The notes below the pieces were generated by a model, which was not told the DNA's origin, did not search any database, and worked only from the letters and a program-made list of their open reading frames with translations. Made by a program: the position numbers and the translations under genes. From contig CAMTBF010000215.1 in NCBI GenBank assembly GCA_947068385.1, forward strand, positions 1 through 6,543: 6,543 bases of DNA. The letters are read 5' to 3'. Below are positions 6,413 through 6,543 of this stretch, one piece after another; within the stretch, counting starts at the first letter, position 1; the number at the start of each line of letters is the position of its first letter. The stretch comes from an uncultured Lachnospiraceae bacterium. GTDB taxonomy: Bacteria; Bacillota; Clostridia; Lachnospirales; Lachnospiraceae.

Positions 6413-6543
6413 GTGAGGAAAAAGAACATCCTGCTCCAACTGTTCCTGAATATGCTCTACATCAGCGCGTTCACCTTTGGCGGCGGCTTCGTCATCATCA
6501 CCCTGATGAAGCGGAAATTCTGCGACGAGATGGGCTGGCTCGA
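6413..6543 (+). CDS. Chromate transporter (CHR/ChrA) family protein, 5' part only
   Basis: Only the first 43 codons are in the window; the gene runs off the right edge in frame. The start is GTG at 6413, supported by GGAGGA 8 nt upstream. The peptide begins MRKKNILLQLFLNMLYISAF and continues with TFGGG, then a helix, MKRKF, and ends DEMGWL. The AFTFGGGF signature near residues 20-27, followed about 20 residues later by a Gly-Trp-Leu, is the N-terminal hallmark of CHR-family membrane transporters. Family members exchange chromate or sulfate-like anions, but in anaerobic Firmicutes the true substrate is often unknown. In this group the protein is often a single CHR domain of about 180-200 aa, with a second half encoded by the next gene; that cannot be seen here. 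It has its own promoter and structured leader, so it is probably a separate transcription unit from the MMPL-GLUG pair. Confidence 0.88.
   Translation, partial: MRKKNILLQLFLNMLYISAFTFGGGFVIITLMKRKFCDEMGWL

Overview
This window looks like a chromosomal segment of a GC-rich Firmicute. A gut Clostridia/Lachnospiraceae-type bacterium is the best guess. Codons strongly prefer G or C at the third position, ribosome-binding sites are AGGAGG-like, and one promoter has a perfect TATAAT. The protein types also fit: a 12-TM MMPL/RND transporter of the clostridial kind, a GLUG-repeat surface protein, and a ChrA-type transporter. The lineage is inferred from style and remembered family resemblance, not from a search.

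Layout: all genes run on the + strand. (1) 77-2707 encodes an MMPL/RND-superfamily membrane transporter of 876 aa, with the conserved Asp-Tyr pair in TM4 and in TM10. Its reading frame is open back to base 2, so the true start may lie upstream. (2) 2697-6278 overlaps gene 1 by 11 bases, with its Shine-Dalgarno inside gene 1. It encodes a 1193-aa secreted, membrane-anchored protein. In order it has a signal peptide, a GLUG block, a helical module, an acidic low-complexity linker, a Pro-Asp pentapeptide repeat, a second copy of the helical module, a second GLUG block, a Listeria-Bacteroides-type repeat, a TM helix and a very basic tail. (3) 6279-6412 is a compact intergenic region with a good sigma-A-type promoter and a 5' leader. 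The leader holds three copies of one 12-nt element (forward, inverted, forward) that can form mutually exclusive hairpins. (4) 6413 to the window end is the first 43 codons of a chromate-transporter (CHR) family gene.

Genes 1 and 2 are translationally coupled and probably make a joint envelope complex: a proton-driven exporter plus a long extracellular partner. The acidic cytoplasmic tail of the transporter and the basic cytoplasmic tail of the surface protein could be a docking pair, but this is inference. The CHR gene has its own promoter and appears separately regulated through its structured leader. No RNA genes, insertion sequences, CRISPR arrays or clear intrinsic terminators are visible.
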